DNA from: Siphonodentalium dalli
Lineage: Eukaryota; Mollusca; Scaphopoda; Gadilida; Siphonodentaliidae
Direction of reading: 5' to 3'
DNA length: 64,000 nt
Assembly: GCA_032622095.1 (NCBI GenBank)
Contig: CP136062.1
Location: 39,498,918-39,562,917, forward strand
Shown here: positions 11,591 through 24,497 of the stretch, in pieces
How positions within the stretch are numbered: the first letter of the stretch is position 1
Layout: every line of letters begins with the position of its first letter
Made by a program: the position numbers and the translations under genes
The notes under the pieces: generated by a model
Databases searched by the model: none
What the model saw: the letters and a program-made list of their open reading frames with translations, nothing else
What the model was told of the DNA's origin: nothing

Positions 11591-13104
11591 CTTTTGTGAC
11601 CGTTTTCGATGCACAGCTTATGGACGATTGAGTGCATAGATTGTGTGCTGTGCACGAATGGTGTTATTTTCATTTATGTTTAATTATTTTTATTTTTCAC
11701 GGTTAACGACACATTTATGTTTAATTTATTTGTATTATGCCCGGTTAGCGACACATTGGTTACGAAATTTTGTCAAATCGGACAGAGAAACTATAATTGG
11801 TAATCATATTCCTTATTCCAAGAGCGATTAGGAATTCATGGCATTATTTATACCAATCTTACACTTGCAAGCAGGACTGCACCTTTATTTCATTTTCTTT
11901 AGAAAATCGCTGTTGAATTTGCGAACATTTTAAAACTAAGGTGACATTGGTTACTTATTCGAAATTCGACACATTCGTTACTTAAGTATTCGTTACATTC
12001 ACTATATTCTCACATTCCACATTGAGTCGTTGCACATCGAGTAAAGACTACCGAAGGATGCCCCCGACCATACAAGTAAAATAACACAAAAATGTTGCCA
12101 AAAAATTTGCCAAAATTTCGACAAAATTAGGGGAAAAGATTTCGTATTTTTGCCCCGATTTTGACAAGACAAGGGGTACCGTGGTATGGCCCTCGACCAT
12201 ATAAGTCAACCCACGGTAGTCTGTATTCGTTGTACAACGACCCAATGGCGAGTGTAGCTAATGTAGCGAATATGCTACTGAACCCTTCATTGATAAGCAA
12301 CATTGCACGATCAGCCTTTTTCGTGTTGAGACTTTTTCATTAGCACTAATATTGAAATTAGTTTTGCTACTTTTACCCGGTGCCAGATAACAAAATATGG
12401 GATCTGCTAGTTCATTAGGCCCCCGGTGTATTATAAGCTCGTGATTCTTAGTACTCCATGGACGTATGGGCGTTTTATTTATAGAAATGGGAATTTTTGG
12501 GACGGATTAAAAGTCGAACTGCGACCCGGAGGCCGAGTCCGGTAAAAGTTGTAGTTGGGAATTTCAATTTCGTTTATTGTCGTTTGCATTATTATTTCAT
12601 GCAGCGGGCGTCTCTCGAGATATGGTTGATTGACCCATGGTTTGTTATTCGGATGCCAAGAGGTGCAAGGCGATTAATTCTAACGGGAATTCGCGCGTTA
12701 ACCATTAGCGCTCTACGCGTTATGTGTTTCTATTGTTCTTTAACCTGCTTTGTTGCATTGTTATTTGAACATCTTTCGTTTATTTCCACGTGACATAAAT
12801 CGGAATGCTATCTACTATTATACTGGGCGGGGATTTGACGATTGTATAAGAAATTTAATTCGAACATGAATGACACGAGGTGTTTGTTTATGTCGGTGTT
12901 TAACATGTTATTTAATATCGTTTAGTGAACTTTTTCGTTTAGTTATACGCTACAAATGTCGGCATGTTATATTCTAAATAAATTGGGATGGTAATTATTA
13001 ACCAATTCCCACGTTACTCCTTCGTGCTGGCCTAATTCTAAACATCATCTTTATTTATGTGTACCGAGGATATATCAGAATGCTATATGAATTGAAGAAT
13101 GTTC
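11591..13104. other. No gene seen
   Basis: Holds a short internal duplication of CGACCATA(C/T)AAGT (12067 and 12193) and frames under 100 codons without recognisable domains. Confidence 0.45.
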
Positions 13105-13600
13105 AGAAATTACTCCCCCCCCCCCTTTATTTTAATTTACCCTCATGGGACTATATTGTATTTTACCCCAGTGGGAACGTAGTTTAATCAACACTGATGA
13201 CACCATATTTTAATTTTAATTAACCCTCATAATGGGACCATATATGTATTCCCTATATAAGTCACGTTACCATATTTTAATTGATCTTAATGTGACCATA
13301 TTTCAATTAACCCCATGGGTCCATATTTGTATTAACCCTCATGGGACGATATTTTAATTAAAAATCAATGTATAATTTTAATTAACCATCATGGGACTAT
13401 ATTTCGTATTAACCCTCATTGGACGATATATTAATTAACCCTCATGGGACCATATTTTATTTAACCGTGTTGTGACCATATTTTAATTTATCCTCATCGG
13501 ACCATAGTTCAATTAACCCTCTCTGGGTGTGACCATATTTTAATTTACCCTCATGGAATCATACATGTATTTTAATTAATCCTTCTGAGAGGTCATATCA
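13105..13600 (+). repeat. Degenerate AT-rich minisatellite, unit ~28-37 bp
   Basis: The motif ACCATATTTTAATTAACCCT followed by CATGGG recurs at least a dozen times with variable spacing and many substitutions. A run of ten C (about 13117) lies at the left border. Confidence 0.85.
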
Positions 13601-16329
13601 GGAGTGCATTACCTGAGGCCATTCTTATATCAGCATTACGCCCTCCTATAGGGTGTATATTGGCAAGTAAGCAGACACTGTCGCAGGAGGTGGTGGACTA
13701 AATGTGATTAAAACGTACTCGGTATTTGCGTAATTGGATACTAAATGTGATTCGAAACGTGATGAACGTACTTGAACCATGTTATCAAGATCGCTCAATT
13801 TTTGCCCGATTATTATTCTGCATGCTATTTCATGCGCTATTCAGACCACTTTTTCAAATGAAATTAGAAAAAAATATCACATATAATCAACCACATAGGC
13901 GTTACCTATATACAAACATTTCACAATCACCACATTAAAGGTGTTATATATTGTACATATGGCTAATAATATGATCTCGATGGCGTTACCATTTCTGACT
14001 ATGGTTTTCTGGTGTTGCTGTAGCGTTCGTGGATCACATGTTTTCATGATGGGTCATATTAGATACGCAATTACTATACGTTCCGTGTGCTGCTATTGTG
14101 AGAAGTGCACACACGAATCGTCATAAGGACATCGCGTCCTTGTATCACATCCCGGTTCAGTTACAAGGATCATAATAATATTATGTCAATAAATGTTAAA
14201 TACGTACCGGGTATATTTGCCTGCAGGCTTTATGATAGAATTCAGAAAAATCACGTTCAGACTTTTCATCAGCATTATGTTTAGCACAATGACCGAACGC
14301 TATATAACTGTTGAGTAAATAGCCAAGACTTTGGTGACTGCACGGTTGTGTGGAATTATTTCGGTCTGACATTATTATATTTTACTGTGGCGCTGCTGCA
14401 GGGATACAATATTTATATAAAGTTCGTGTATTATGTAACGTATATGTTGCACATAATTATGTACATGGATCATGCAGTGGACGGGTATTTGAGAGAGAGA
14501 GAGAGAGAAAGTGTGTTTGGGGGGCCTAACCGAGTGGCCCTTTCCCTAACCCCTCATTTGTTAGCCTTTATTTAAAATCATACAAAAAAGGAAGAAGCAA
14601 ATTTCTCCCTCTGTTTCCGTCGCTGGTATATCCAGACGATGGGGTGTTGAGCTCCCTAGAATACTGTAGGTTGATAGTAGCTGCAGTTCCCCAGTAGGTG
14701 TTATTGTCTCGTCGGTGACGGTGGTGATGATGGACTCCTGCTAGATAGTATCCGGAGTCCGGGCTGTTCCATAGGGATGGCCAACTTGATGGTGTAGTCA
14801 CATCCAAGGAGAAGAAGGCCAGCTGGAAGTCGTCCGGATACCCTGGTAACTTTTATCCAGCAGCTCCTATCGTCTCCTGACATCATCCCGTTGGCGTCCC
14901 GACGGGCACCTTCCACTCGCTGGGTTCCGGAATCTAGGTATTCAACCGCTCTGGTGGTCCAATAGCAGGAGACCGGCTAAAATTCCAGCGAAGTACTGCG
15001 CCCTCCATTCTTTCAACAGAGCCGACCGACAACCAAAACCTGAGATCGATACGGGATCAGATGATGGCTGTCGAGTCATCCAGGCTAATCCGCAAATATA
15101 ACTGTGGTGACATGGACTCAATTGTGTAAAGTTGCTCAAGTCGTATCTGCACAATATGTTTGCACCCGATATGTTAGTTACATGCATCCGAGTAACACAT
15201 AGTATATGTAAGCGTTTACGGTCAAAATCAATCAACATATTAACATATATAATTATGGAAATCCAAGTTGGATTAAATGCTTTATAATTATTTGTGGGTC
15301 TCGAAAAATTATAAAAAAACGTGTAATTTACTCTGAATTTTCAAATTAGTATACATCGGTTCTAAATGTAAATTTGTCCCCGGTTGGTTTATGGACTATC
15401 TTAATATATATGCTAATGCAACCATTTAAATAACATCGTGTGTGCGCATCTTTAAGATTGTAAGCTGACAATAAATTAAATAATGTTTATATTGTGTGGG
15501 TTTGACGATGTTGGAATTATATTTATATTCTTGTTTCTCAATCTGTCATTCAATTAACTGGGATCAATTATTGCATTTATTAAATAAATCACGAAATATT
15601 TAAGCAGTTATACGCTTTCTGCGCAAATGGGTGCTTCCTGTTCATGTGTGCCGGCCTGTTCTATGTTCGCAACCAATTAAGCATGGGACAAAAATGGCGA
15701 GACTGTGACTAGAATGTTCTATGTCCAAACAGAAAAATCAATATTACTTCTCAACCCCATAACGTTGAACACCCATGACTGCAATATAGTGCTTATTGCG
15801 CATTCTCGAATCAAGAATGAGACAACGGTCCATTACTAGCTATTTACCGATAGGCCTATACATGAACTGAGTATTTAAAAAACTGCCCACAAAAAGGGTA
15901 ATGTGGACTTCTAACCCTTAAGCACTCATGCGACGATATGCCGACATGCCATGGGACTATTGATTTGATAATCACATATCGCCCCGGCGTATGTGCGGAT
16001 TTCACTCAAACAAGATACGGACCTCAATTTAATGTGAAATAATCTAGTATTGGCCGATCATGCTTTAGTCGACTGCTTTTTAAAGTGCCCCCCGTCGCAT
16101 GACTTCCAGGTTTCGACGGTTCGTTAACGTTGGCTCGGACAACTTCGTGGGTGATGTGAAACACCCAGGTATAGGTGATCAAATAGAAATGTAGAATAAT
16201 CGTGTTCAAAATACATGTTCAAAATACATATAGTCCTAGTATTATTTTACAAATATCATATCCAAATGAATAATACGCACCATCATATTTATTAAATGAT
16301 GTGACTATATATATCGGTGGCGAAAACCG
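13601..16329. other. No gene I can assign; (GA)n at ~14492-14509 and a GC-richer block at 14570-15240
   Basis: The block 14570-15240 is open on the minus strand in three overlapping frames (98, 71 and 79 codons) that would need frameshifts or introns to be joined. None shows a domain I recognise, so I do not call a gene. The rest is AT-rich, with frames under 80 codons. Confidence 0.4.
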
Positions 16330-16560
16330 TTTTCGTCAGTTTACCGCAGATAGATGCGTCCCGAATCGAGAAGTAAATATTTACAATTGAGCGTAGTTCA
16401 GATGATGTTTTCTATGGAGTTGTTCTGTCGATATGCTTGAGAATTTCGGCGATGTTTAGTAGAATGTGACATTCATCCAGTTGCCATAGCGCCTGAAAAC
16501 TAACTTATTTGTTTCACGCACCCAAACAAGTACATAATATGTCTTTAACGTAACGAACAC
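16330..16560 (+). repeat. Dispersed repeat copy A (others at 61150-61395 plus and 26185-26232 minus)
   Basis: GCGTCCCGAATCGAGAAGTA followed by AATATTTACAATTGAGCGTA is found inverted at 26185-26232. The following part (GATGTTTTCTATGGA, then TTTCAC.CAC, then CATAATATGTCTTTAAC) is matched by 61220-61380 in the same order. No ORF; the class is unknown, perhaps a SINE or MITE. Confidence 0.7.
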
Positions 16561-16605
16561 ACAGCAGTTGCCCAATCCAACCACCTCTCGAATCCTGGAA
16601 TCAGG

Positions 16606-17577
16606 CAGGGGCGGCGGAAGCTACAAAAAGTGGGGGGGGGCACCATTTAAAAAAGTATACTACATGAATGAATTGAAAACTGTTCCAATGTGCGCCATTT
16701 ATTGTTTAGTATGATGTTATTCGTGGCTACCATTATAGAGGTAGAAAATAAGAAAGAGTTTAAATGATGCTACTCAGCTACTCACTTATTTTTGCAGCCA
16801 ATGTGTGAAAGATGACCTATGACGTTGATACAACTTCTAAAACCTGCGTCCTTTGTCATAAATGTTATGATGAACTTAGTATACACTATACTGTATAATC
16901 CAAATCACTCCAATTACGACAACCGTTTATATCGAAGAAACAATAATCACAAGTAACACAGACACTTGCATATACACAGTAATCTTCGTGTAGAAAATAG
17001 TTATTCTAACTCTTCATATTTCTCGGTAATAACGAATTAGCTGAGTTGATAAACATCATAGTCAAGTTATTCCAATGAATACTCAGCATCAACTGATATT
17101 GTATATAGCAAGTGATCTCATATCAGGAGGTTGACCACCTTGGCATGAAACTGTACACCTGCCAAGCCCCAGGTTTACACTTTTTTTGAAGACACTCAAA
17201 TTTAAACCTTTGATTGGTATGATGAATGTGATTTTAATTAGACAAGTTGCTGGGTCCAAGCCATGGCTATTATGGTGCCCCCAGAAGACCTGAGCTCTGT
17301 AGTTAAATTCCCAGAGGGCAATTACTCAGACACAGTGCCAATACTGACCAAGTGATTAACTATTTATCTTGCTAGCCATAGCCATAGTGGCATAACTGAT
17401 AACATTAAACACATTTGTCATTTGTCTACTAATGGAATGTTTTCTTGGGAATCAAAACTATTTTCTCCAACAATGTATTTAGTATTGGAAGAATATGTAC
17501 CAATAATTGAGGGAAAAAAGTGGGGGGGGGGGAACGTGCCCCCTGTGCCCCCTCCCCGGCTCTCCGACGAGGCCACT
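16606..17577. mobile_element. Possible interspersed element bounded by CAGGGGCGG and G-run/CCCC-rich ends
   Basis: The left edge CAGGGGCGGCGGAAGCTAC then AAAAAGTGGGGGGGGG, and the right edge AAAAAAGTGGGGGGGGGG then CCCCCTGTGCCCCCTCCCC, resemble the borders of hAT-like non-autonomous elements that start CAGGG. The two ends are too diverged for me to prove an inverted repeat and no clear target duplication was found. No coding capacity. Confidence 0.35.
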
Positions 17578-17960
17578 CTGATTTCAAGGGCGGATTCGTC
17601 CGAACCCATCGAACCCTAGCTGGCTACGCCCATGCATGCTGGCCAGGGGGAGGGACCAGGACACAAGGCCATTTCAGTCCCAAATTTTTACAAAAAAGTT
17701 GGAAAATATGCCAATATATATCCCCCCCCCCTAATAAATTGTTTGAAAATGTTCAACCTATTGTTGGTGTGAAATTTCCAACTAATTAATGTTGTGTCAG
17801 GTATGAAATTTCCAACTGTTGAAAAATGTGTCCAAAGTTGGGTGTGTGTGTGAGAGAGCCCCCCCCCCCCCCGTGTCGATACGTCCCTGCTCGAGACACT
17901 ACACCGGCGACATACCTACCACACAGTAGTGCAAGATCGGTGAAGAAAACGGTGGAGAGT

Positions 17961-19417
17961 TTCAAGATGGCGACGGACAAAAGTAGCGTAAGGTACGTGG
18001 TTCAACTCAATTAACGTTTTTTCTCATTTGAGTAAATCATTTCTCTACGACAAAGTTGCACGGGCAGTCGAATTGTGTGTGGAATATAATCGCATGTTGT
18101 TCAATTGATATTAAGTATTTTAAGTGTGCTAGAAAGGGCAACATGTGGTGAATTTGTTTGTTTACCTTTTGAGGTGGCGAGATTCGTGCATTTTTGTGTA
18201 TACATTGTGAATCCGATGGGATTCAGACGGAATCCTAACGGTTGTGTTTGCTAGAGGATATGGAGTTACGCGAGTAATGAAATTTATACTTAACATCACA
18301 CTTAAATTGGTAAAAATGAAATTATTTTCCAAATTGTCAAAGTGGCGGTGTAGATGAAGACAATTTACACAATAATTATGACGGTGTAGAGTTCAATATT
18401 TATGAAATTCAAATACATGGATGTAATTATAAGCAATCAACGTCGTTTGTGATGTCATTTCGGGCGTTGGCCTAATTATCAATGTCAGGCAGTATAGGCA
18501 TACTGTATGGGCCATTTTGTACGGCAATTTCGGCCTCTGACACCTATTGGCCTATGCATAAATGACACCGCAAACGACGTTGATTCCATAATTATATTGT
18601 CTAACGCACAGAGCAAAAATGTACCATCAATTTGCATTTATGATCGGAAAAGTCTTGTTATTGAAACCTAATGAATTTTAAAATATTAAAGGGTCTAGAT
18701 ATGATCAGTTGGATTGTATCGGTGTCCGGTGATCAGGGATGAAGGTCATGAAGACCATGCTTCTATAGTGGAATTTACCGATAGGACTATAATAATCATA
18801 TTCATACTTAATAGAGATGACAAACATAACAAATTATTTTTATTAAGAGTAATTTGGGACCTTATTGTGACTCTTTCGCCACATCCTTGTCTCCATAACC
18901 TTACTTGTGATAGTTTCGTTTTATTTTTATTTCAGAATTGAAGCAATGGAAGATACAGGCTCAACCTCTCAGAAAACGAGTGGTCAATCGGACTCGGACA
19001 CGCGATTCAGACATGTGTGTGCATATTGTGCAAAGGCAATTCTAAATTCCTTCATCATGAAAAATCACGAGAATACACACATCAATTCAGTCCCGTGTGG
19101 TGATGGTGGCCAAAAGTTTAATGAGAAACATTTGTTGCTTGCATATCGTGCAAAGCACGGTGATGGATCTAAATTGTAATGCGACAAATGGCCCAAAGTT
19201 TGTTCTCGCAAGTACGCTTTGAATCACCATAGAGAAAGTCACCAAATTGGAGAGTGTCACACATGTGATACACGCGGTTCTGTATTTACCAGGAAGGATA
19301 CCTTAAGAAAACACACGAAAGCTGTACACGACAAGGACGTCCTGCATCGATGTCGCAGCTGTGGGAATATATAGCTGGCGTGCAGCCCTGACTGCACACG
19401 TTGACGGATGTCACTAA
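17961..19417 (+). pseudogene. Two-exon C2H2 zinc-finger gene, decayed (one stop, one frameshift)
   Basis: Exon 1 starts at the ATG of GTTTCAAGATGGCGAC (A at -3, G at +4), encodes MATDKSSV and ends at a GTACGT donor near 17994. The acceptor TTTTATTTCAG is at about 18934. Joining AG to A completes an Arg codon and enters the frame IEAMEDTGSTSQ. Exon 2 encodes a good C2H2 finger (CAYC...HENTH), a degenerate one (CGDGGQKF...AKH), then after a TAA at 19177-19179 a third (CDKWPKVC...HRESH, one Cys lost), a fourth (CHTC...HTKAVH) and a fifth (CRSCGN...TAHVDGCH) that needs a one-base shift near 19367-19373; the end is the stop at 19415-19417. C2H2 arrays bind DNA. A stop, a frameshift and lost zinc ligands in the same array point to a pseudogene; exon 1 plus the first finger could still make a short protein. 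Confidence 0.7.
18421..18598. repeat. Foldback hairpin in the zinc-finger pseudogene intron
   Basis: ATGTAATTATAAGCAATCAA and CGTCGTTTGTGATGTCATTT (from 18421) are inverted at 18560-18598; the inner arms (GGCCTAATTATCAATGTCAG against CTGACACCTATTGGCC) also pair imperfectly. Total arm ~75 bp. It looks like a MITE inserted in the intron. Confidence 0.8.
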
Positions 19418-21929
19418 CTGACAACGAACATATACAGATTATGCGTGGAAAAACCACAAACATTTATGTTGTTTATTATGTTTTGAAGATTGGAATTTAT
19501 CTTTTTTAAGAGTAAATATATATGTTATGTATATATGTTAGATAAGATAAGGTAAGTTTATTGACAATTACACCCACACGGGGCCGATGTGACAACATAA
19601 ATAACAATAAATATATATATGATACAATAAGTATACACAATTGTAATCAGAATTAAATTGAAAAAAATAAATTTTACGAAGGAAAAGATTTTTAGACGGT
19701 CGACCTTAATATTGTATCGACCTGCGACCGGGGTCAGCTGTTTAGAAAGTTCGAGGTCATGTGAACATCTGAGCGCCAACCACGAGAAAGTCGGGTATCT
19801 TGATTGATTGATTGTCCTCGTGGTGACGTTGTCGATACCCGACTGCCCATTCAAACGAATTTCGCACAGACCACAAGGTCAATAATTTCTAGCTCCTGTT
19901 TCGAGATACTTTTGGGTCTACTGATGTATCGTCACCATATATGTGTTTGCTATGTGTGCAGTCTATTCCAGTCTGGGGATGCTGTCTTGAAATGATTGTC
20001 TGTGTTCATGTGAGATGCGATGTTAACCAGAGCTGTGTTAGGCTTATACATGAAGTTTGCAAAAATGCTATGAAGACTTATACAGGTAATATGAACTTTC
20101 CATTGACCCTGCCCACCAGGAATGATAATTCATTGACTGCCAAAGCTGACTATATCAATTTAATGTCAAAAGGCTCGAGGACAGTTATCTTGAAATGGAC
20201 CACTATAACCCTCTGATAGCTATTTCCCATTGTTCAGGCGATTTCACTAGTTTCTAGGGCTATGTTTGAAGATTAAGGTTTTCGTCATTCCATCTTTATT
20301 TTTCACAGGTACATTTGGATTGAGACATTTAACTTGGCATTCTGCTAGGTTTCCCGGAGGCGAGAGCCCACCTTGTTAGGAGCTCAATCACTGTTTTAGC
20401 TCCAAATTCATCGGGGCAGGCACTCTTTATCCGTTGCACGCGAATGTGTGGCGATTTGCTTTTTATGACTACTTTGTGGTGGGTTGCCAGGTGCGCAATG
20501 CAGTGGGCTGGCTCTTAAGCGGATGGCAAGTTTGGTCAATGTGGCCACGGCGGATTACACACTACATCCCGATGATCACTAATTACTCACCGGCCTAGAA
20601 TGGATGAACTTCATGTTTTTCACACATAATATTCAATAATCAACAAAGTTCTCGTCAGTATAAGCTCTATGATCGTATCTGATAACCGACAATTTCTCGA
20701 TTACTTTATATTTACATTTTATAAACCGTACTTTTCTTCGCGATGTTTTCTTACAGTGCACCAAACTAGAATTGACCGGAAGCGAACCCCCACCGTGAGT
20801 CCGTCGTGAAATATGACATTTTTCGTCGGAATACGGTACTTTCCCCATTTATAAATTTGTTTTTTAATATATAAAACATGTAATTTTTCTAGTTATGTAA
20901 TTTGGGTAATAATACGACATCTTGTAATCTCGCTTTCGACTGGAGTAGTAATTCTAAACTTAGAGTATCAACGTTTTCATCTGTAAACGGTACAAAACTT
21001 ATATAATTCGTGGATAATCCGGCAATGAAATTAATTCCAACGACTTAAACAAACTGTCAGCATCTATTTCACATCATACATTTGCCCGATAGAAGGATCG
21101 ATTTGCTTTCGTGGCAGATTTGCATGTACCTGCCACGAATCCATAAATGACAACATCAGGAACATGTGTCTACAATAGAAATATGGCGACTAGCTCCCCA
21201 AGAAAAACTGACTGACAGGTTTTAGCGGACGTTTTTCACACGTTACCGTAAACACTATTCAAAAGAATTGTTCCTTGGCTCTTCATTGTATGTCACTTTT
21301 CATAATGGGCTGCCTAATGATACTGTTGAGTTATATTTTTTTTTTTACATTTGACTGCCCAAACATTGTCATAATATTGCAGATATCTTCTGTTTCCAAG
21401 TCACTTTTCTGGTACATAAAGCTTTTTAGTTCACATCTATTAGTGCCCCCCCTCCCCCTTTACCCCGATGTATGCTCTAATTTTTCTCATGTTATGTCTA
21501 TTTATGTCTGATTTTAGGTGGACGAGGGCAATTTTGTCAGCCCGTTTGTTAGACATTTTTCATGAAACAGACTTTTCCATCCCCTTAATTCAATTCCGTT
21601 GGTTTATTCTGGTCATCATATAGGATATTACCGTTGTTACTATTACAAAATCTGTTACATGATAGTTATGTATGCGGGCACATAGGTTATGTAGCTTGAG
21701 CGGATTTTTACGACACTATGGTCATGTTCAAAATAATTATTATTTTAGATTTAATCATTGTGGTCCAGTGAATGGGGTTTGTGCTATGAGTGCTAATTAG
21801 CCTCACGAGGACTGAACTCGTTTGGGTCGTGATTATTTTGCGATAACTTTACTCAGACGTGAATGGTTGCATAAATGCTTACTTTTCAATGAATTTATAG
21901 TAACTTATGCCTTCCTTCAAGGTTGGGGC
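19418..21929. other. No gene seen
   Basis: Frames of 63-98 codons without recognisable domains. 19535-19860 may be the tail of an old element (TTGATTGATTGATTG simple repeat at 19800). A 10-bp stem TTCGTGGCAG/CTGCCACGAA with a 12-nt loop lies at 21108-21139. Confidence 0.45.
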
Positions 21930-22490
21930 AAACCATTTGCCATGGCAGGATTATCATCGTGTCAATTCATACTATATCGGTATCACCCGCAGTCTATCAA
22001 TATCCTAGGAATTTTGAGTAGATACCACCACATTGCGACCGGTTGCCATAGCAACTTCTTTGCGGAAATTTATTATGTTGGGGGCTGTAATTTCGCTATA
22101 TGCTGTTATGTTTGAATAAAATATAAATGGTTTTTCTAAAGCTAAATGATCCAGGGCTATTTTCCAACATCTGAAACTAACCTTGCTCTCAAATCTTCCT
22201 TCAGACTGTGGGCGCCATTCAAAATGGCCACCGAACCACCCTTTCTAATGTTACAATGCTTACTTGTATATAATTTTATAGCCATGTACGCGTTAATTTC
22301 ATGCTGTGTCAGATTATTTGGCATGACGGAATTATCCAGGTGACAACTCATAATATACGGGTCATCAGTCGTGGTCTATAAATCTTCCAAAATAATTTGG
22401 TCAATGCCCCCAACTTGCGTCCGGTTGACGGGGCAACCCCTTTTCGGAAAGTTATGCGTTTGGGTGCTGTAATTGCGCTATACGAGATGT
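21930..22490 (+). repeat. Diverged direct repeat, ~175-bp copies at 21940-22115 and 22315-22490
   Basis: The two copies share GGCA(T/G)GA(C/-)GGA.TTATC, a GTCCGGTTG-like/GACCGGTTGCC block, GCGGAAA/TCGGAAA, and GGTGCTGTAATT(G/T)CGCTATA in the same order and spacing. Old duplication; no coding evidence. Confidence 0.5.
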
Positions 22491-22539
22491 CGACATGCGA
22501 CATTTTGAATCAAAAGCAATTAATTGCCACAAACTATGG

Positions 22540-23430
22540 TCCAGGAATATATTTAAAATGCTCGCGTTTCTTGTCTTTCCGCGGAAGTGGTCAAGATTCG
22601 CCTGCCATGGAGATTTCCAACCGAAGTCTTGTCTACGCGTCTATGACTTCGGCTTCTCGGCGCCAACATTTTGGAAAATGACGTCACGAAGTAACGCGAC
22701 CCCCACGTGCCGCCAACGATAGGTTACATCTTCCTGGACCCCTCGCTGCGTGATCGGCCTATCTACTGAATACCTGATACTAGGCGCAAACATTTAATTA
22801 TAACCGATTCATTCGCTTATTTCAAGTGCATGGATTGGAAAACGGACAACAAGTCTCCGCCTTTTCCGACGACATTCGGCAAGTTCCTTGTTACGTGCGC
22901 TCGCGCAACAGTATGGCGATCAGACAGATTCGTACCTTGGTGTCACTCTACTCCGTTTCACTCCATGACGTCACCAAAAACGACGTAAAACCTCGTGGCG
23001 TTCTGACATTTTTACTGTGCCGCGTTTTTGCTATGCTTATTTTATGTGTTTTCGATTATTTGTTTGTCGCCGATTTCGCCATTTGTCGGGATTCCCTGTT
23101 TCTATATTTAAAACTGGCATGCTCGGTTTCGATTTTTTCTCCCAGGTCAAAATACGTCAGAGTTATGACAAAAATAGATCGACCTACATTTTCTCCATCA
23201 GAACTCTACATCAAAGAGTCTATAGACTCCTTCGGGACATACATAGACTTCTTCATTTGGGTATTTTTACTTATAATTGGGAAGTTTTATCATTTTTGGT
23301 TCGTGCGAAGACCTCTTTTTATCATGCGGGAAAAGAGACATTCAAAACGCGATTTCGTAATTCGACGCAATTGGCTGAATAGCCTAACCTTCAACCGAGT
23401 TCCGGGTCAAATACGACGAATGACGTAACA
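22540..23430. promoter_or_regulatory. CpG-rich block with two CRE palindromes and an E-box
   Basis: CpG is clearly denser than in the flanks. The full CRE palindrome TGACGTCA occurs at 22679-22686 and 22966-22973; CACGTG is at 22704-22709. This would fit a promoter or CpG island. A 200-codon plus-strand frame (22826-23428) begins after it; it is hydrophobic in residues ~60-105 and ~135-160, has no domain I recognise, and is overlapped by another open frame (23017-23382). I leave it as unproven coding. Confidence 0.35.
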
Positions 23431-23826
23431 CAAAACAAAACGCATTGGTTGACACCGTTTGAAGAGTTTATTGTTACATAAAATGATCGTTATTGATTAA
23501 TTATTGATTAATTATTGATATTTATTGTTGCATATTGGCTGTTATCAATATTTACTATATGGTATTAATTATTTCTTATAATTGCTCCTTCGGTCAACTT
23601 TGACTATCGGAAAATGAAAATGAAAATATGCCGCTGAAAATAAAAATGTAATCGATATTAAAGTCTCATCCTTTCGGCAACATGGAATTGGTTTTAATTA
23701 CTTAAATGATTAATATAATAATTTGCCTTTTATCTGTGATGAAATGAGAAATGGTAATTGTCTTGTTTTGCTAACATTAAATTAAATTACATAAATTAAG
23801 AAAAATACAGTGAAATTATTTTTTTA
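23431..23826. other. AT-rich spacer, no gene seen
   Basis: Contains repeated TTATTGATTAATTATTGAT words near 23495-23520 and no usable frame. Confidence 0.6.
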
Positions 23827-24497
23827 TTATTTTGTATTATATTTTTGCGCACGTTGGCATCTCTCTGAGTGCTTTCTAGTTTCTTTTTGGTTTCGGGAGT
23901 TACATAATTGCAGTAAGGTCTGCGAGTTTGGTCTTTGAACGTAACAAGGGCGAATATTTCTGAGTCTCGGCTCGTGAATTTGTTGGCACTTCAGTATAAC
24001 GGGGCATTCATCGCCCAGTTCTACCTTCCAGGGGGCACATTGTCGTTCCGAGTAGTCAACATTGTACAATGAGGCCTGTTCAACGGGTAGTTTGTGATTT
24101 CCTTTCGGAACATCAGCCGGCTGTGTACAGATCTGTTGTGGTCCTGCGATATGTCGTGTTCTCTTTCGGAAGAGGTCTTCATACTTATATCAACTACGAA
24201 CTTGCTTGTTTTCGAGAGGGATTTCCCCCACTCCTGGATAACTCCGTCGCGTACTTTGCGATCGCAGGACGAGGTACAGCGATTAGGGCTTTTCACATTC
24301 GGATTGGTCCAGACATTCCTCATCCCCAAAGAATTAATTGTGTTGCGGATCTCCATCATCCACTTGCTGTTGAAATATCCAGTGTGCCACAAGGCCATCA
24401 TTACATCATATAATTTTAGTGTGATTCTGTTTATGGGCATACAAATTAGTCTGGCCCATTCCGATATATATGAGGCCAGATTTCATTTTCACGGTTA
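23827..24497 (-). pseudogene. Non-LTR retrotransposon reverse-transcriptase C-terminal tail, frameshifted
   Basis: On the minus strand the frame from 24497 down encodes ASYISEWARLICMPINR, then KLYDVMMALWHTGYF, TINSLGMRNVWTNPNV and VIQEWGKSLSKTSKF, ending in KEITNYPLNRPHC. After a shift near 24040-24070 the frame continues through SERQCAPWKVELGDE, ILKCQQIHEPRLRNI to the stop at 23827. This order (tryptophan-rich helices, R-x-x-NYPLNR, C-x-x-C-like motif, GDE, LLKC) is the C-terminal region downstream of the RT domain in many LINE ORF2 proteins. The catalytic RT core is absent, so it is a 5'-truncated dead copy. The clade cannot be set. Confidence 0.6.

Noticed and set aside
11183-11673. Repeat proteins of 122-158 residues on both strands
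   Set aside because: They are produced by the 30-bp minisatellite; no start context, splice sites or unique domain supports a gene.
14568-15238. A minus-strand multi-exon gene in the GC-richer block
   Set aside because: The three frames cannot be joined with convincing splice sites and no domain is recognised.
22826-23428. 200-codon ORF as a membrane protein gene
   Set aside because: Two hydrophobic stretches are visible but another frame is open across it, no family is recognised, and CpG-rich DNA tends to give long open frames. Kept only as an observation.
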